DNA from: Candidatus Fraserbacteria bacterium
GTDB taxonomy: Bacteria > Bipolaricaulota > Bipolaricaulia > RBG-16-55-9 > JAJCYT01
Length of the DNA stretch: 64,000 nt
Reading direction: 5' to 3'
Assembly: GCA_029262795.1 (NCBI GenBank)
Contig: JAJCYT010000026.1
Coordinates: 145,213 to 209,212, forward strand
Part shown: piece after piece, positions 41,951-51,822 of the stretch
Layout: every line of letters begins with the position of its first letter
Position numbering within the stretch: the first letter of the stretch is position 1
Program-made: the position numbers and the translations under genes
Notes under the pieces: model-generated
Told to the model about the DNA's origin: nothing
Databases searched by the model: none
Seen by the model: only the letters and a program-made list of their open reading frames with translations

Positions 41951-42920
41951 TCAACTGCTACATCGACCACGACGGCTTCGACATTCTAATGCGTTGCGAA
42001 ATCTGGTTCAGGAAACGCGTTTACATCCACATGATTTTATCTATCCGATATTTATTGTTGAAGGGCAAAATTTAAAACAACCGATCGTTTCCATGCCAGA
42101 GCAGTTTCGGTGGTCAGTGGATCGCCTGCCTGAAATCTTGGATCAGGTTGTTCAGGCAGACATTCAGGCTGTGTTGTTATTTGGCATACCCGAGGTTAAA
42201 GATGCGGTTGGCACTCAAGCTTATGCCGAAACGGGCATCATTCAGCAGGCAATTCGAGCCATCAAAAAGAAGTCCCCAAATCTATTGGTGGTTGGCGATG
42301 TGTGCCTGTGTGAATATACAGATCACGGCCACTGTGGTGTGTTAGAAAACGGAGATGTGGTCAATGATGCCACACTTGAATTGCTGACAAAATCAGCTGT
42401 ATCACAAGTGCTGGCAGGCGCAGATGTGGTTGCGCCCAGTGCCATGATGGATGGTCAGGTCGCCGCCATTCGCGCGGGGTTGGATGTGCAGGAATTGAAG
42501 CATATTCCCATCATGGGCTATTCGGCCAAATACGCATCAGCCTTCTACGGGCCATTTCGGGAAGCAGCCGAATCTGCACCTCAGCAGGGCAATCGTGCAG
42601 GATATCAGATGGACCCGCCCAACATCCGTGAAGCCATACGCGAAATCGAGCTCGATCTTAATGAAGGCGCGGACATGATCATGGTGAAGCCAGCACTTTC
42701 TTATTTGGATGTGATTCAACAGGCGAGACAAACCTTCAACGCACCCTTGGCCGCTTACAATGTGAGTGGTGAATATTCGATGATCAAAGCGGCTTCACAA
42801 CAGGGATGGATTGACGAACAACGTATCGTGATGGAAACGCTCACATCCATCAAACGAGCAGGTGCGGATATTTTGATTTCCTACTTTGCACTTGACGTAG
42901 CCAATTGGCTACGTGCTTAA
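41937..42920 (+). CDS. hemB: Delta-aminolevulinic acid dehydratase (porphobilinogen synthase)
   Basis: A 327-residue enzyme joining two 5-aminolevulinates into porphobilinogen. The Zn site is [14 protein letters not shown] (Cys, Cys, Cys). The two Schiff-base Lys are in [20 protein letters not shown] and [11 protein letters not shown]. The [17 protein letters not shown]-terminus is typical. Normal length. It overlaps hemD by 14 and, at its end, the convergent DNRLRE gene by four. Confidence 0.96.
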   Translation: MMNLNQLLHRPRRLRHSNALRNLVQETRLHPHDFIYPIFIVEGQNLKQPIVSMPEQFRWSVDRLPEILDQVVQADIQAVLLFGIPEVKDAVGTQAYAETGIIQQAIRAIKKKSPNLLVVGDVCLCEYTDHGHCGVLENGDVVNDATLELLTKSAVSQVLAGADVVAPSAMMDGQVAAIRAGLDVQELKHIPIMGYSAKYASAFYGPFREAAESAPQQGNRAGYQMDPPNIREAIREIELDLNEGADMIMVKPALSYLDVIQQARQTFNAPLAAYNVSGEYSMIKAASQQGWIDEQRIVMETLTSIKRAGADILISYFALDVANWLRA

Positions 42921-43624
42921 CTGGCTGGCACAAAGCGAATCACCAAGCGAGGTTTTTGGCCGGCTTCAGCATTGCTTTCTGAGGAGAAAAATCGGCGGGC
43001 TTGACCGTCACCGACAATGATCCAACCAAAGTTTTCAGCTTCGCCATTGACCCACGCTTGCACATCGGCCACCATGCCTTCGCCTTCAAATGTCATGGTT
43101 GAGCCCGTGCCACTGGTGCGCGCCATGCCGCTTTCGGTTTCAACAAAGTCAGCACCAGGATTTTCCCAGGTTGATGATTGATAGAAATTGGATGTCCAGG
43201 TTGCATCATCGGCAGCAGCTTCTATGCCGCGTCCTTCTTCACCTGCAGCATCCTGCGCACCCTCGCCCCAATCAGCGATCAATCGATGGGTAAACATATC
43301 TGAGTTTCGTCGTTGAAATTGTGTTTTGGAAATCGTGATTTGAAATTGAACAGACACAATGGTTGAGCCTGTCGGAATATCTGACAGATCAAATGCCACC
43401 AGTGCTCGACGCAAATTTGGCTGATCCGTACGACCGGCAAACAGATGTTGACCACCGCCATTGCTCAAGTTGCCTTCTTCATACAGAGATGTATCGCGTG
43501 TGCCTTCGTATTCATTGACACTCTGTTCAAGGATTAATTCTTGTTCAGCAGGTTGTGCATTGGGGTTTCCTGCAATCCAGACCAATGAGATAAATAAAGA
43601 CAGTAATAAGCATTTTTTAAACAT
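42917..43624 (-). CDS. Exported DNRLRE-domain protein
   Basis: A 235-residue secreted protein. The signal peptide (residues about 1-24: [17 protein letters not shown]) ends near NAQPAEQ. The mature part is a beta-sandwich of the DNRLRE type: [49 protein letters not shown] and [21 protein letters not shown]. Such domains bind surfaces or form repeats in large secreted proteins. Stands alone between hemB and hemL, and is not clearly linked to tetrapyrrole synthesis. Confidence 0.85.
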   Translation of the reverse strand: MFKKCLLLSLFISLVWIAGNPNAQPAEQELILEQSVNEYEGTRDTSLYEEGNLSNGGGQHLFAGRTDQPNLRRALVAFDLSDIPTGSTIVSVQFQITISKTQFQRRNSDMFTHRLIADWGEGAQDAAGEEGRGIEAAADDATWTSNFYQSSTWENPGADFVETESGMARTSGTGSTMTFEGEGMVADVQAWVNGEAENFGWIIVGDGQARRFFSSESNAEAGQKPRLVIRFVPAS

Positions 43625-43731
43625 GCCAACGTCCTCCAGCTAATGTTTGTTTCTAACAAAAGTTTAACATCTGCAAATCGAATTGAATATAGCAGGCCGG
43701 GAAAAATGAGGTGAAAGTCTGGTGAAAATTC

Positions 43732-45021
43732 TTAGTTGGTTAGGTTGTAAAAAGCGAGTTTTGCAGCATCCAATGTTTGCTCGATATGTTGATCCGTATG
43801 TGCCAAACTCATGAACCACGTTTCAAATGGAGAGGGTGGCAAGTAAATGCCTTGATCCAACATGGATTGGAAAAACAATGTGTAATGCTGATGCTGCGTG
43901 GCTTTGGCTTGCTCGTAATTTTTGACGGGTGTTTCGCTGAAAAACAGATTAAACATTGAGCCAATTTGATTGACTTCAACAGGCATACCTGCGCGTTTCG
44001 CTGAGTCACGAAGCCCTTGGGTTAAAGCTTGTGTCAATGTTTCCAAACGATCATAAATATCATCTTGTTCGATCAATCCTATCGTGGTGAGACCTGCCGT
44101 CATGGCCAATGGATTTCCAGACAGTGTGCCCGCTTGGTAAACTGAACCCAAGGGAGCCAGTTGAGACATAATTTCTTTTCGACCAGCATAGGCACCCACC
44201 GGTAGGCCACCCCCAATGACCTTGCCCAAACAGGTGAGGTCTGGCTGAATATCGAACTTGGTTTGAGCGCCGCCGTAAGCCACACGATAGCCAGTCATGA
44301 CTTCGTCAAAGATCAATAAAGCATCATTTGTTTTGGTGATCTTTTTCAATCCAGATAAGAAGTTTGGTTCAGGTAAAATCAGGCCCATGTTGCCTGCAAC
44401 AGGTTCTACGATGATGGCGGCAATTTGATCAGGGTGCTGATTGAAGATTTCTTTGACCACATCCAAATCATTGAAGGACACACTGATCGTGTCTTGTGTG
44501 GCTGAATGAGGCACACCTGGAGAGTCTGGCAATCCGAGTGTCGCCACGCCTGAGCCAGCCTGAACCAAAAGCAGGTCGGCATGGCCATGATAGCCACCAT
44601 CGAACTTGATGATTTTATCGCGCTTGGTAAAAGCTCTGGCCAGCCGCAGTGCGCTCATGGTGGCTTCCGTGCCGGAATTGACGAAGCGGATTTGATCCAT
44701 GCCTGGGAAGGCTGAAGTAATTTTTTGGGCCAGCTTAACTTCGACTTCGGTAGATGTGCCAAAGCTGGTTCCCTGAGATAGTGCGTGATTTAATGCCGGG
44801 ACCACTTCAGGGTGAGCGTGGCCCAGAATCAAAGGACCCCAGGAGCCCACGTAGTCGATATATGCGTTGCCATCCACATCAAACAACATAGCGCCTTCGC
44901 CTCGTGCCATGACGATGGGTGCGCCACCGACTGATTTGAACGCACGAACAGGGCTGTTGACGCCGCCAACCAGGACCTGTTGCGCTTCAGCAAAAATTTG
45001 TTCAGATTTTTCTCGATTCAT
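43732..45021 (-). CDS. hemL: Glutamate-1-semialdehyde 2,1-aminomutase
   Basis: A 429-residue class-III aminotransferase that turns glutamate-1-semialdehyde into 5-aminolevulinate. Visible features are LVGGVNSPVRAFKSVGGAP, FVNSGTEATMSALRLARA, LLIFDEVMTGYRV and the PLP Lys in TCLGKVIGGGLPVGAYAG. It closes the ALA branch with hemA. Last gene of the leftward cysJ-cysI-cobA-met8-hemL operon, seven bases behind met8. Confidence 0.96.
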   Translation of the reverse strand: MNREKSEQIFAEAQQVLVGGVNSPVRAFKSVGGAPIVMARGEGAMLFDVDGNAYIDYVGSWGPLILGHAHPEVVPALNHALSQGTSFGTSTEVEVKLAQKITSAFPGMDQIRFVNSGTEATMSALRLARAFTKRDKIIKFDGGYHGHADLLLVQAGSGVATLGLPDSPGVPHSATQDTISVSFNDLDVVKEIFNQHPDQIAAIIVEPVAGNMGLILPEPNFLSGLKKITKTNDALLIFDEVMTGYRVAYGGAQTKFDIQPDLTCLGKVIGGGLPVGAYAGRKEIMSQLAPLGSVYQAGTLSGNPLAMTAGLTTIGLIEQDDIYDRLETLTQALTQGLRDSAKRAGMPVEVNQIGSMFNLFFSETPVKNYEQAKATQHQHYTLFFQSMLDQGIYLPPSPFETWFMSLAHTDQHIEQTLDAAKLAFYNLTN

Positions 45022-45028
45022 GAAGCGC

Positions 45029-45688
45029 TCACTTTTGCTGTTGGTAGTGGTGTTTGGCTTTGATCAGCAATTCTTTTTTTAAAGCTTTTTCTGAAATTTC
45101 ATTTTGATCAGCGCGAATCAGCATCGCATCATCTACCACATCGAGCCAGTAGTTGCGGCGCGCTTTAAAAGTTGAAAACATCCGTTTGATGATGGGCCGA
45201 ATGTCGCCCAACACTTTGGTTAAATCGGTATAACCGTTGCCAAATTGCTGCTCCAATCGCTCACGGATTCTGCGGGACAATGCTGCACTTTTGCCGGAAC
45301 TGTGGATGCCAATCTGCAATCCATCACGGGAAAAATTGGCCACTGCAATAAAATCACAAAGCTCAGTCACATCGAGGACGTTAAGTACTACCTTTTCTTC
45401 ATGGGCTTCTTTTCGAACGATCTCACCCAGGCTTTGATCGCAAACGATGCAGAGGAAAGCGCCCTTTAAGTCACCTTTTTGGTAAGGGCGTTGAATCCAA
45501 TTTAATGATCCACCCTGCGCAAGTTGTTCAAGTTCATCCGTGATTTTTGGGCTGATGACCGTGAGATATGGCCCACAGCGCAACATTGCCTTGGATTTAG
45601 AGGTGGCTTCATGATCGCCGCCAATGATGACCACATTTCGATTTTTCAAATTCATTGCCACAGGAAAGTATGTGTTGTATTCAGCCAT
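45029..45688 (-). CDS. Precorrin-2 dehydrogenase / sirohydrochlorin ferrochelatase
   Basis: A 219-residue Met8p / CysG-N-terminal-domain protein. The NAD-binding strand NVVIIGGDHEATSKSKAMLRCG is followed by FCLCIVCD-like and the siroheme-site segments DFIAVANFSRDGLQIGIHSSGKSAALSRRIRERLEQQF. It oxidises precorrin-2 to sirohydrochlorin and probably inserts iron. It overlaps cobA by eight bases; in many bacteria the two activities are fused as CysG, whereas here they are separate genes. Confidence 0.92.
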   Translation of the reverse strand: MAEYNTYFPVAMNLKNRNVVIIGGDHEATSKSKAMLRCGPYLTVISPKITDELEQLAQGGSLNWIQRPYQKGDLKGAFLCIVCDQSLGEIVRKEAHEEKVVLNVLDVTELCDFIAVANFSRDGLQIGIHSSGKSAALSRRIRERLEQQFGNGYTDLTKVLGDIRPIIKRMFSTFKARRNYWLDVVDDAMLIRADQNEISEKALKKELLIKAKHHYQQQK

Positions 45689-46415
45689 GATGCTCCAATT
45701 TGCTTGCCACTTCTCCGATGATCACGATGGCGGGTGCTTTGATATTATTCTCTTCAGCCAGTACAGAAATGTTCTCTAATATGCCAAAAGTATTTCGTTG
45801 TTCGGGTGTGCTGACTTTTTCAAGAATGACCACTGATGTTGAACCTGCCATGCCATGCCCAATCAACTGTGTGGTAATGTATTCGAGGTGCGCGACACCC
45901 ATGTAGAAAATCAACGTGTGTTTGCTGTTGACCAAGCTTTGCCAGTCGATCGTTTCTTCAGTTTTTTCTGGTGCAAAGTGCCCAGTCACAAAGCTGACGC
46001 CGGAGGCCACGTCACGGTCTGTCAGCGGGATTCCAAGCGATGCAGCAGCAGCCACACCCGCGCTGATGCCAGGAATAACTTCGTAATCAATCTGATGTGC
46101 TTCAAGCACTTCGGTTTCATCATTAAGCCGTCCGAACAGCGAAGCATCTCCCCCTTTGAGTCGAGCCACAGTTTTGCCATGTTGTGCCTGTTTAACCATG
46201 AGGTCATTGATTTTATCCTGGCGAATTTCTGCTGGATAAACATCCTTGCCACAATGGATGAGCTCAATGTGTGATGGAATGGATTCGATTAAAGCGGTGC
46301 CTACCAAGGAGTCGTAAAGGATGACATCAGATTGGTCAATCAATTTTCGCGCCTTAACCGTCAGTAATTCAGGGTCACCTGGACCTGCACCGATGAGATA
46401 AACTTTACCTGACAT
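45681..46415 (-). CDS. cobA: Uroporphyrinogen-III C-methyltransferase
   Basis: A 244-residue SUMT. It adds two methyl groups from SAM to uroporphyrinogen III, giving precorrin-2. Visible motifs are VYLIGAGPGDPELLTVKARKLI, VARLKGGDASLFGR, VIPGISAGVAAAASLGIPLTDRDVA and ILEKVSTPEQRN. Length matches single-domain CobA. Between cysI and met8 in the leftward operon; supplies siroheme for cysI. Confidence 0.95.
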   Translation of the reverse strand: MSGKVYLIGAGPGDPELLTVKARKLIDQSDVILYDSLVGTALIESIPSHIELIHCGKDVYPAEIRQDKINDLMVKQAQHGKTVARLKGGDASLFGRLNDETEVLEAHQIDYEVIPGISAGVAAAASLGIPLTDRDVASGVSFVTGHFAPEKTEETIDWQSLVNSKHTLIFYMGVAHLEYITTQLIGHGMAGSTSVVILEKVSTPEQRNTFGILENISVLAEENNIKAPAIVIIGEVASKLEHHG

Positions 46416-46432
46416 AATTTATACTCATTGGA

Positions 46433-48130
46433 TCAGGCATGAAAATCCAGGCCGTTATTCACATATTTCACATAACCCTTGCGAATGGCAAACATGCCAA
46501 AGCGCTCGCCTTCTTCTCGATCTGTGGCGTACTGTTGAAGTAAAGGTTTGAGAGATTCCAGAATTTCTTCTTCGTCAATATTTTCCTTGTAGAGTTTGTT
46601 CAAACGTTCGCCTGCAAAACCTGCACCCAGGTACATGTTGTATTTGCCAGGCGCTTTGCCCACGAAGCCAATTTCGCCCAGGTAAGGGCGTCCACAACCG
46701 TTGGGGCAGCCTGTCATGCGGATGACGATATCTCCATCTTTCAATCCAACCTCATCGAGAATGACTTCCACTTTATCGAGCAAGTCAGGCAGATAACGCT
46801 CGGCTTCGGCCATAGCCAAACCGCAGGTAGGTAAAGCCACACAAGCAATTGAGTTTCGACGCAAGGCCGATGTGTGTTTGCCATCCGTTAAGTTGTATTC
46901 CTTAACAATGGCTTCCACCCTAGGTTTGTTTTCATCAGACACATTGCCGACCATCACGTTTTGATTGCCAGTTAGACGGAAATCACCGTCATGGATTTTT
47001 GCGATTTCACGCAGGCCGGTCATTAATAAGTAGCCTTTATAATCACGAATTCGGCCATTTTGAATGAACAGCGTTAAGTTCCATTTGTCATTGGTGCCTT
47101 GAATCCATCCATAACGATCTCCTGCGAATTCAAATTGATAAGGTCGTTTTTCTTCAAGTTCCCAACCCAATCGTTCATGCAGCTCCGCTTTGAACCAGGC
47201 CACACCTCGGTCATTGATGGTGTATTTGAGTCGAGCATGTTTGCGGTTGGTGCGGTCGCCGAAATCTCGCTGCACTTTGACCACATGTTCGGCCACCTCT
47301 ACCGTCTGTTCTGGTTTGCAGAAGCCGATAACATAACCCAAGTTTGGATAGGTGGCTGTGTCGCCATGGGTCATGCCCATGCCGCCGCCAACAGCTATGT
47401 TGAATCCCTGAAGCTTTCCATCTTCCACAATGGCGATGTAGCCTAAGTCTTGCGAAAACACATCCACATCGTTGGCGGGTGGAATGGCCATGCCGATTTT
47501 GAATTTTCTGGGCAAGTAAGATTTGCCATAGATCGGTTCTTCATCATCTCGACTGTCGGCCACTTTTTCTTTATCCAACCAGATTTCATGATAGGCAGTG
47601 GTTTGTGGTGTCAAATGATCGCTGATTTTTTTCGACCATTCATACGCCTCTTGATGAATCTCGGATTGATTGAAGTTAGGACTGCACATGACATTACGAT
47701 TCACGTCACCACAGGCAGCAATCGTGTCCAGCAACGAGTCATTGATTTCTTTGATCGTTTGCTTCAGGTTCCATTTGAGGATGCCATGAAATTGAAATGC
47801 CTGTCGGGTTGTGAGTCTCAGTGTTCCATTGGCATATTGGTGTGCCAGGCGATCCATTTCCAACCATTGCTCAGGCGTGGCAATGCCGCCAGGGACTCGG
47901 ACACGGATCATGAACTCAAAGGCCGGTTCGAGCTTCTGCTTTTCGCGCTCATTGCGAAGATCACGGTCATCCTGCTGATAGGTGCCGTGAAACTTGAGCA
48001 GGTGTGTGTCTTCAGGTGCAACCGAGCCTGTGACTGAGTTGTTCAGTGATTCAACAATAGAGCCACGCAAGTATCGGCTGTCATTTTTAATGTGTTCAAC
48101 GGGTGTCAATCTCTGTTTTTTATCACTCAT
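46433..48130 (-). CDS. cysI: Assimilatory sulfite reductase, hemoprotein beta subunit
   Basis: A 565-residue siroheme / [4Fe-4S] enzyme that reduces sulfite to sulfide with six electrons from CysJ. Cluster and siroheme Cys are in [19 protein letters not shown] and [16 protein letters not shown]. The substrate-site Arg/Lys segments [25 protein letters not shown] and NQNVMVGNV are present. Normal length. It starts 14 bases after the cysJ stop, and feeds on siroheme made by the genes downstream in the same operon. Confidence 0.96.
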   Translation of the reverse strand: MSDKKQRLTPVEHIKNDSRYLRGSIVESLNNSVTGSVAPEDTHLLKFHGTYQQDDRDLRNEREKQKLEPAFEFMIRVRVPGGIATPEQWLEMDRLAHQYANGTLRLTTRQAFQFHGILKWNLKQTIKEINDSLLDTIAACGDVNRNVMCSPNFNQSEIHQEAYEWSKKISDHLTPQTTAYHEIWLDKEKVADSRDDEEPIYGKSYLPRKFKIGMAIPPANDVDVFSQDLGYIAIVEDGKLQGFNIAVGGGMGMTHGDTATYPNLGYVIGFCKPEQTVEVAEHVVKVQRDFGDRTNRKHARLKYTINDRGVAWFKAELHERLGWELEEKRPYQFEFAGDRYGWIQGTNDKWNLTLFIQNGRIRDYKGYLLMTGLREIAKIHDGDFRLTGNQNVMVGNVSDENKPRVEAIVKEYNLTDGKHTSALRRNSIACVALPTCGLAMAEAERYLPDLLDKVEVILDEVGLKDGDIVIRMTGCPNGCGRPYLGEIGFVGKAPGKYNMYLGAGFAGERLNKLYKENIDEEEILESLKPLLQQYATDREEGERFGMFAIRKGYVKYVNNGLDFHA

Positions 48131-48144
48131 GGTTCCTCTTAACC

Positions 48145-49980
48145 TCAGTATACATCACGCTGATAGCGGTGTTCTTTTTGTAAATTGGCCAGATATTCTT
48201 TGGCTTTATCCTCATTCATATCGCCTTCATGGGCGATGATGGTTTCGAGTGCGGCTTGGACACCTGGGGCCATATTTTTTTCATCACCACATACATAGAA
48301 ATATGCACCGTCTTCGAGCCAGTCAAAGATTTCTTCACCGCGTTCTAATAGCTTATGCTGCACATAAACTTTCTCATTCGTGTCTCTGGAGAAAGCCACA
48401 TCCAGATTTGTCAGCACACCATCTTTAAGAAAACGCTGCCAATCGAGTTGATACATAAAATCATTTCGGAATCGTCGATCCCCAAAAAATAACCAGTTTT
48501 TGCCAGTGGCTCCCGTTTCTTCACGCTCTTCTAAGAAAGCACGAAATGGAGCAACACCTGTGCCAGGGCCGACCATGATCATTGGGGCATCAGGATCATC
48601 AGGCATTCTGAAATTTTCATTGTGTTGAATGAACACGGGCAGTGTGTCGCCTAATTTCAATCGCTCGGCAGATTGAATGGAGCATACTCCAAAGCGATTT
48701 CGCCCGTGGGTTTCATATCGCACCGCAGCGATGGCGACATGAACTTCATCAGGGGTGGCCTGAAAGCTGTTGGCAATGGAATACAATCGTGGTGGCATTT
48801 TTCTAAACACATTTACAAATTCCTTGGCGGGGACACCTTGGAGTTTGTAATCGCGGACCAGGTCCAATACATCTCGACCGTGTGCATAGGTTTTTAATTC
48901 TGAATCTTTGTCAGGTTCGGTCAGTGTTTTTAATCCATTTTGAGAAAAATCAGCCGCCTGGCGTATCAATGGTTTGGTCAGCACAGTGAGTTCAAAGTTT
49001 CTGGTGAGCGCTTCATTCAATGGTTTTTCAGTGTTGCCAACTTTGACAAGCTCATCCGTATTCCAGTCCATTTCCTCGATCAACGCGTTGACCAACTCCG
49101 GGTGGTTTTCCGGATAGATACCCAGTGAATCCCCTGGCTTAAATTCAAACTCAGCGCCTTTGACAGACAATTCCAAATGTCGTGTTTCCTTATCTGAACC
49201 CTGCCCATTGAGGTTGATGTTTTCCAAAATTTCAGCCCTAAACGGATTGCTGCGGGAGTACGTGGATGTAACAATTGGCGCGGCTGCAGGCGCTTCCACA
49301 ACGGCAGGTGCTGCTAAGCCAGCTTGTTCTCGAAGGCTGTCCATTACGCCCTGCATCCAACGCTCGGCATCGGCATCGAAATCGACGTCACATTCCACAC
49401 GCTCAAACAGGCGTTGACCGCCCAGTTCGGATAATTGCTGATCAAACTCACGGCCCGTTTGGCAGAATAAATCATAGGAGCGATCACCCAAGGCCAGGAC
49501 GGAATAATGAACCTCATCGAGGTTTGGCGCTCGTTTGCCATATAAAAATTCGTGAAATGAAAGCGCATTGTCAGGCGGTATACCTTCGCCGTGTGTGCTG
49601 ACCACAACGAGTAAATTTTTAACCGTCTTCAAGTGACGTGGCTTATAATCGCTCATGCTAGACAGTGTGGCTTGAAACCCATTGGCTTCCAGTCGATTGG
49701 CCATTTCTTTGGCCAATCCTTGAGAGTTACCTGTCTGTGAGCCGTATAGCACAGTGACAATCACAGGGTCTTGCGCAGCGCCGCCGAGCATGGCGTAGGC
49801 GTTTTTGGCATTGACCGTGGGGGGAACTTCGGCCACTTCAATTTCTGGCTGTAACACACTCAACGCGGACAAATAGCCATTGAGCCACGTTGTTTGATCA
49901 GGTGTAAGTGTGGGTAATACTTGATTAAGCAATTCAACCTGGGTTTCATCAAACGGACTGTTGTTCGATTTCAGTGCCAT
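48145..49980 (-). CDS. cysJ: Assimilatory sulfite reductase, flavoprotein alpha subunit
   Basis: A 611-residue NADPH flavoprotein. An N-terminal flavodoxin (FMN) domain has [20 protein letters not shown] and [20 protein letters not shown]. Next are an FAD-binding domain, [17 protein letters not shown], and an NADPH domain, [19 protein letters not shown], ending [10 protein letters not shown] as in CysJ. It passes electrons from NADPH to CysI. The ATG at 49980 is preferred over one 10 codons upstream. First gene of the operon, with a 250-base leader that encodes a Cys-rich peptide. Confidence 0.95.
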   Translation of the reverse strand: MALKSNNSPFDETQVELLNQVLPTLTPDQTTWLNGYLSALSVLQPEIEVAEVPPTVNAKNAYAMLGGAAQDPVIVTVLYGSQTGNSQGLAKEMANRLEANGFQATLSSMSDYKPRHLKTVKNLLVVVSTHGEGIPPDNALSFHEFLYGKRAPNLDEVHYSVLALGDRSYDLFCQTGREFDQQLSELGGQRLFERVECDVDFDADAERWMQGVMDSLREQAGLAAPAVVEAPAAAPIVTSTYSRSNPFRAEILENINLNGQGSDKETRHLELSVKGAEFEFKPGDSLGIYPENHPELVNALIEEMDWNTDELVKVGNTEKPLNEALTRNFELTVLTKPLIRQAADFSQNGLKTLTEPDKDSELKTYAHGRDVLDLVRDYKLQGVPAKEFVNVFRKMPPRLYSIANSFQATPDEVHVAIAAVRYETHGRNRFGVCSIQSAERLKLGDTLPVFIQHNENFRMPDDPDAPMIMVGPGTGVAPFRAFLEEREETGATGKNWLFFGDRRFRNDFMYQLDWQRFLKDGVLTNLDVAFSRDTNEKVYVQHKLLERGEEIFDWLEDGAYFYVCGDEKNMAPGVQAALETIIAHEGDMNEDKAKEYLANLQKEHRYQRDVY

Positions 49981-50089
49981 AACGATGCCTGCCTTATAGA
50001 TCCAATCCATCCCAGAAAAAATGGGCCAGGATTCTCAAAGTCAAAAGATCAAATTTGAAATTGGACAAAATTAGAATTTCGGAAGGGCT

Positions 50090-50131
50090 GGGACAAAACC
50101 TAAACCAAAGGGCCGATTCAGAATTTATCCC
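50090..50131 (-). promoter_or_regulatory. Hairpin after the cysJ leader peptide
   Basis: In the minus-strand transcript GGGATAAA, starting in the leader stop codon, pairs with TTTTGTCCC (50098-50090), with one G-U pair. It could be the structure a stalled ribosome controls. No T-run directly follows. Confidence 0.5.
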
Positions 50132-50226
50132 TAGATACAGAGGCAGTTACAGCAACAACAAGAGGAGGACATCGACATGCTTTGAGCGTTCATTATGTGT
50201 TGTGTGACTAAAGTAACACGCTTCAT
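50131..50226 (-). CDS. Cysteine-rich leader peptide of cysJ
   Basis: A 31-residue frame beginning MKRVTLVTQH and ending SSSCCCCNCLCI, with six Cys in eight residues. AAAGGGG precedes the ATG at 50226, and a consensus promoter lies just upstream. The cysJ start is about 150 bases downstream. The last part is closely alike to the cysH leader in both peptide (CCCC-x-CLC) and DNA (CTGCCTCTGTAT). It most likely couples operon expression to Cys-tRNA supply (inference). Confidence 0.75.
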   Translation of the reverse strand: MKRVTLVTQHIMNAQSMSMSSSCCCCNCLCI

Positions 50227-50258
50227 GGGTCGGTGCCCCTTTATGTGAATTTTGCCGA

Positions 50259-50287
50259 ATTATAGTAGGTTTTTGTGACTCTGTCAA
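50259..50287 (-). promoter_or_regulatory. Consensus promoter of the cysJ operon leader
   Basis: Minus strand: TTGACA (50287-50282), 17-base spacer, TATAAT (50264-50259): all twelve consensus bases. Very strong core promoter, so regulation is expected after initiation. Confidence 0.85.
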
Positions 50288-50401
50288 CCGTTTCGAACAT
50301 TACAATCCTCAAATAATCAACCCCATTTATATAAAGAAGATAGGGTCAGGCTGAAGGGGTTGGTTCCAATTCAATTTATTATACGCTTTGCGATAAGCGA
50401 G
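50288..50401. other. Short gap between the cysJ leader and the DUF4202 gene
   Basis: Between the two divergent promoters lie about 110 bases with AAGGGGTTGG near 50356, weakly like half of the dispersed repeat. Nothing else seen. Confidence 0.4.
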
Positions 50402-50431
50402 TTGGTCAATGAAAATTGACTTGATTATAAT
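50402..50431 (+). promoter_or_regulatory. Promoter of the DUF4202 gene
   Basis: TTGGTC (50402-50407), 18-base spacer, TATAAT (50426-50431). Start near 50438, only about three bases before ATG 50441, so nearly leaderless. Confidence 0.55.
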
Positions 50432-50440
50432 TTAGATGAT

Positions 50441-51034
50441 ATGAAAACATTTTCGGAAAAATTTCATCAGGCCATTGAAAAAATTGATGCTGCCAATGCC
50501 CAAGATCCAAATCATGAAACAGTTGATGGACAAACATTTCCTAAAGAAATTCTTTACTCACAACGCATGGGCAAATGGCTGGAACAACTTGAGCCTGAGG
50601 CTTCCGAAGCATTGCTTTTGGCAGCCAGAAGCCAACATATTTGTCGTTGGGAAATTCCTCGAACACAATTTCCAGAAGGACGCGAAGGTTATCATGAGTG
50701 GCGTACAACGTTGTATCAATTTCATGCTGACAAGACGACTGAGATTTTACAGGAAGTCGACTACGATAAGACCACTATAGCCCAAGTTCAAAAACTGCTG
50801 ATGAAAAAACAACTCAAGATTGACCCGGAAGTGCAGGCGCTCGAAGATGTCATTTGCCTTGTGTTTTTAGAAAATTATTTTGCAGATTTTTCTCAGAAGC
50901 ACGATGAAGAAAAAATTATTCACATCCTCCGCCGCACCTGGAAAAAAATGTCCTCACACGGCCGTGAAGTGGCAATGTCACTCGAACTCTCACCCGAACA
51001 AAGAACTGTTTTAGATAAGGCCATTCATTCTTAA
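50441..51034 (+). CDS. DUF4202-family protein
   Basis: A 197-residue helical protein matching DUF4202: FHQAIEKIDAANAQDPNHETVDGQTFPKEILYSQRMGKWLE, AARSQHICRWEIPRTQFPEGREGYHEWRTTLYQFHADK, and ALEDVICLVFLENYFADFSQKHDEEKIIHILRRTWKKMSSHG. Function is unknown; the conserved His and Asp residues suggest a metal site of HD-like type (inference). Lies inside the sulfur island, divergent from cysJ and ending four bases into the convergent sulfurtransferase gene. No ribosome binding site before the ATG. Confidence 0.85.
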   Translation: MKTFSEKFHQAIEKIDAANAQDPNHETVDGQTFPKEILYSQRMGKWLEQLEPEASEALLLAARSQHICRWEIPRTQFPEGREGYHEWRTTLYQFHADKTTEILQEVDYDKTTIAQVQKLLMKKQLKIDPEVQALEDVICLVFLENYFADFSQKHDEEKIIHILRRTWKKMSSHGREVAMSLELSPEQRTVLDKAIHS

Positions 51035-51822
51035 CCTGTTTCGATGGGAAGTTCTGGATCATTGCCCCACTCTCCCCAGGAGCGGTCATACACGCGAGTA
51101 TTCGTGTGGCCGATTGCCTGTAGCCCCACATAGACCAATCCAGAGCGTGTGGCTGTCTGGCAATGAATGACCGCAGTTTTATCTTTGCTTAACCCTGCTT
51201 CAGAAAATAATGCCTTGACTTCAGATTCGGATTTGAACGTGCCATCCTCGTTGAGAAGATCCACCCACTCCAGCCAAGAAGCGCCAGGAATATGACCGCC
51301 CCTGGCTGCTCGCGCATCTGCGCCTGTGTATTCGAATCGCGTTCGATTGTCCAGGATTTTCACATCATCACTGTTGAGATGCTCAACCACCCATGGTGTT
51401 TCTGCCAGCAACTGATCATTGACGTTGACGGCAAACTTTTTTGGTGATGGTGTCACTGTTTTCGTCGAAAGTGGAAGGCTCGCTCGTTGCCAAGCCTCGA
51501 TGCCACCATTGAGGAAATGAACGTTTTTATGTCCATAATAAGACAAGCCCCAAAGCGTGTAGCCTGCATCCTGATAGCCAAATTGACTGTAGACCACGAC
51601 AGGGGTTTTTTCATCAATGCCTGCACCGCCCATTAAATGAGCGAACGAAGCCGAATCAGCCACCACTCTGGTCATGGCCAGCGGTTGCTGGACCAGCACG
51701 AATGGTACGTTGACTGCGCCTGGAATGTGACCAGATAAGTAGTTGGGCGGCATGCGCGTATCGACAATTACACCATCAAAATTTTCGAGTTGATGTGGCT
51801 CAAGCAAGACGGATGAACTCAA
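51031..51822 (-). CDS. Two-domain sulfurtransferase (rhodanese / 3-mercaptopyruvate type)
   Basis: A 263-residue protein with two rhodanese domains. The N-terminal one lacks the nucleophile (VDTRMPPNYLSGHIPGAVN). The C-terminal one carries Cys in VIHCQTATRSGLVYVGLQ, with DNRTRFEYTGADARAARGGHIPGASWLEW before it. The loop is not the CRKGVT of thiosulfate rhodaneses nor CGSGVT of 3-MST, so the sulfur donor is unsure. It overlaps the cysteine-synthase-family gene (ATGA), pointing to linked use of sulfane sulfur or thiosulfate. Confidence 0.9.
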   Translation of the reverse strand: MSSSVLLEPHQLENFDGVIVDTRMPPNYLSGHIPGAVNVPFVLVQQPLAMTRVVADSASFAHLMGGAGIDEKTPVVVYSQFGYQDAGYTLWGLSYYGHKNVHFLNGGIEAWQRASLPLSTKTVTPSPKKFAVNVNDQLLAETPWVVEHLNSDDVKILDNRTRFEYTGADARAARGGHIPGASWLEWVDLLNEDGTFKSESEVKALFSEAGLSKDKTAVIHCQTATRSGLVYVGLQAIGHTNTRVYDRSWGEWGNDPELPIETG

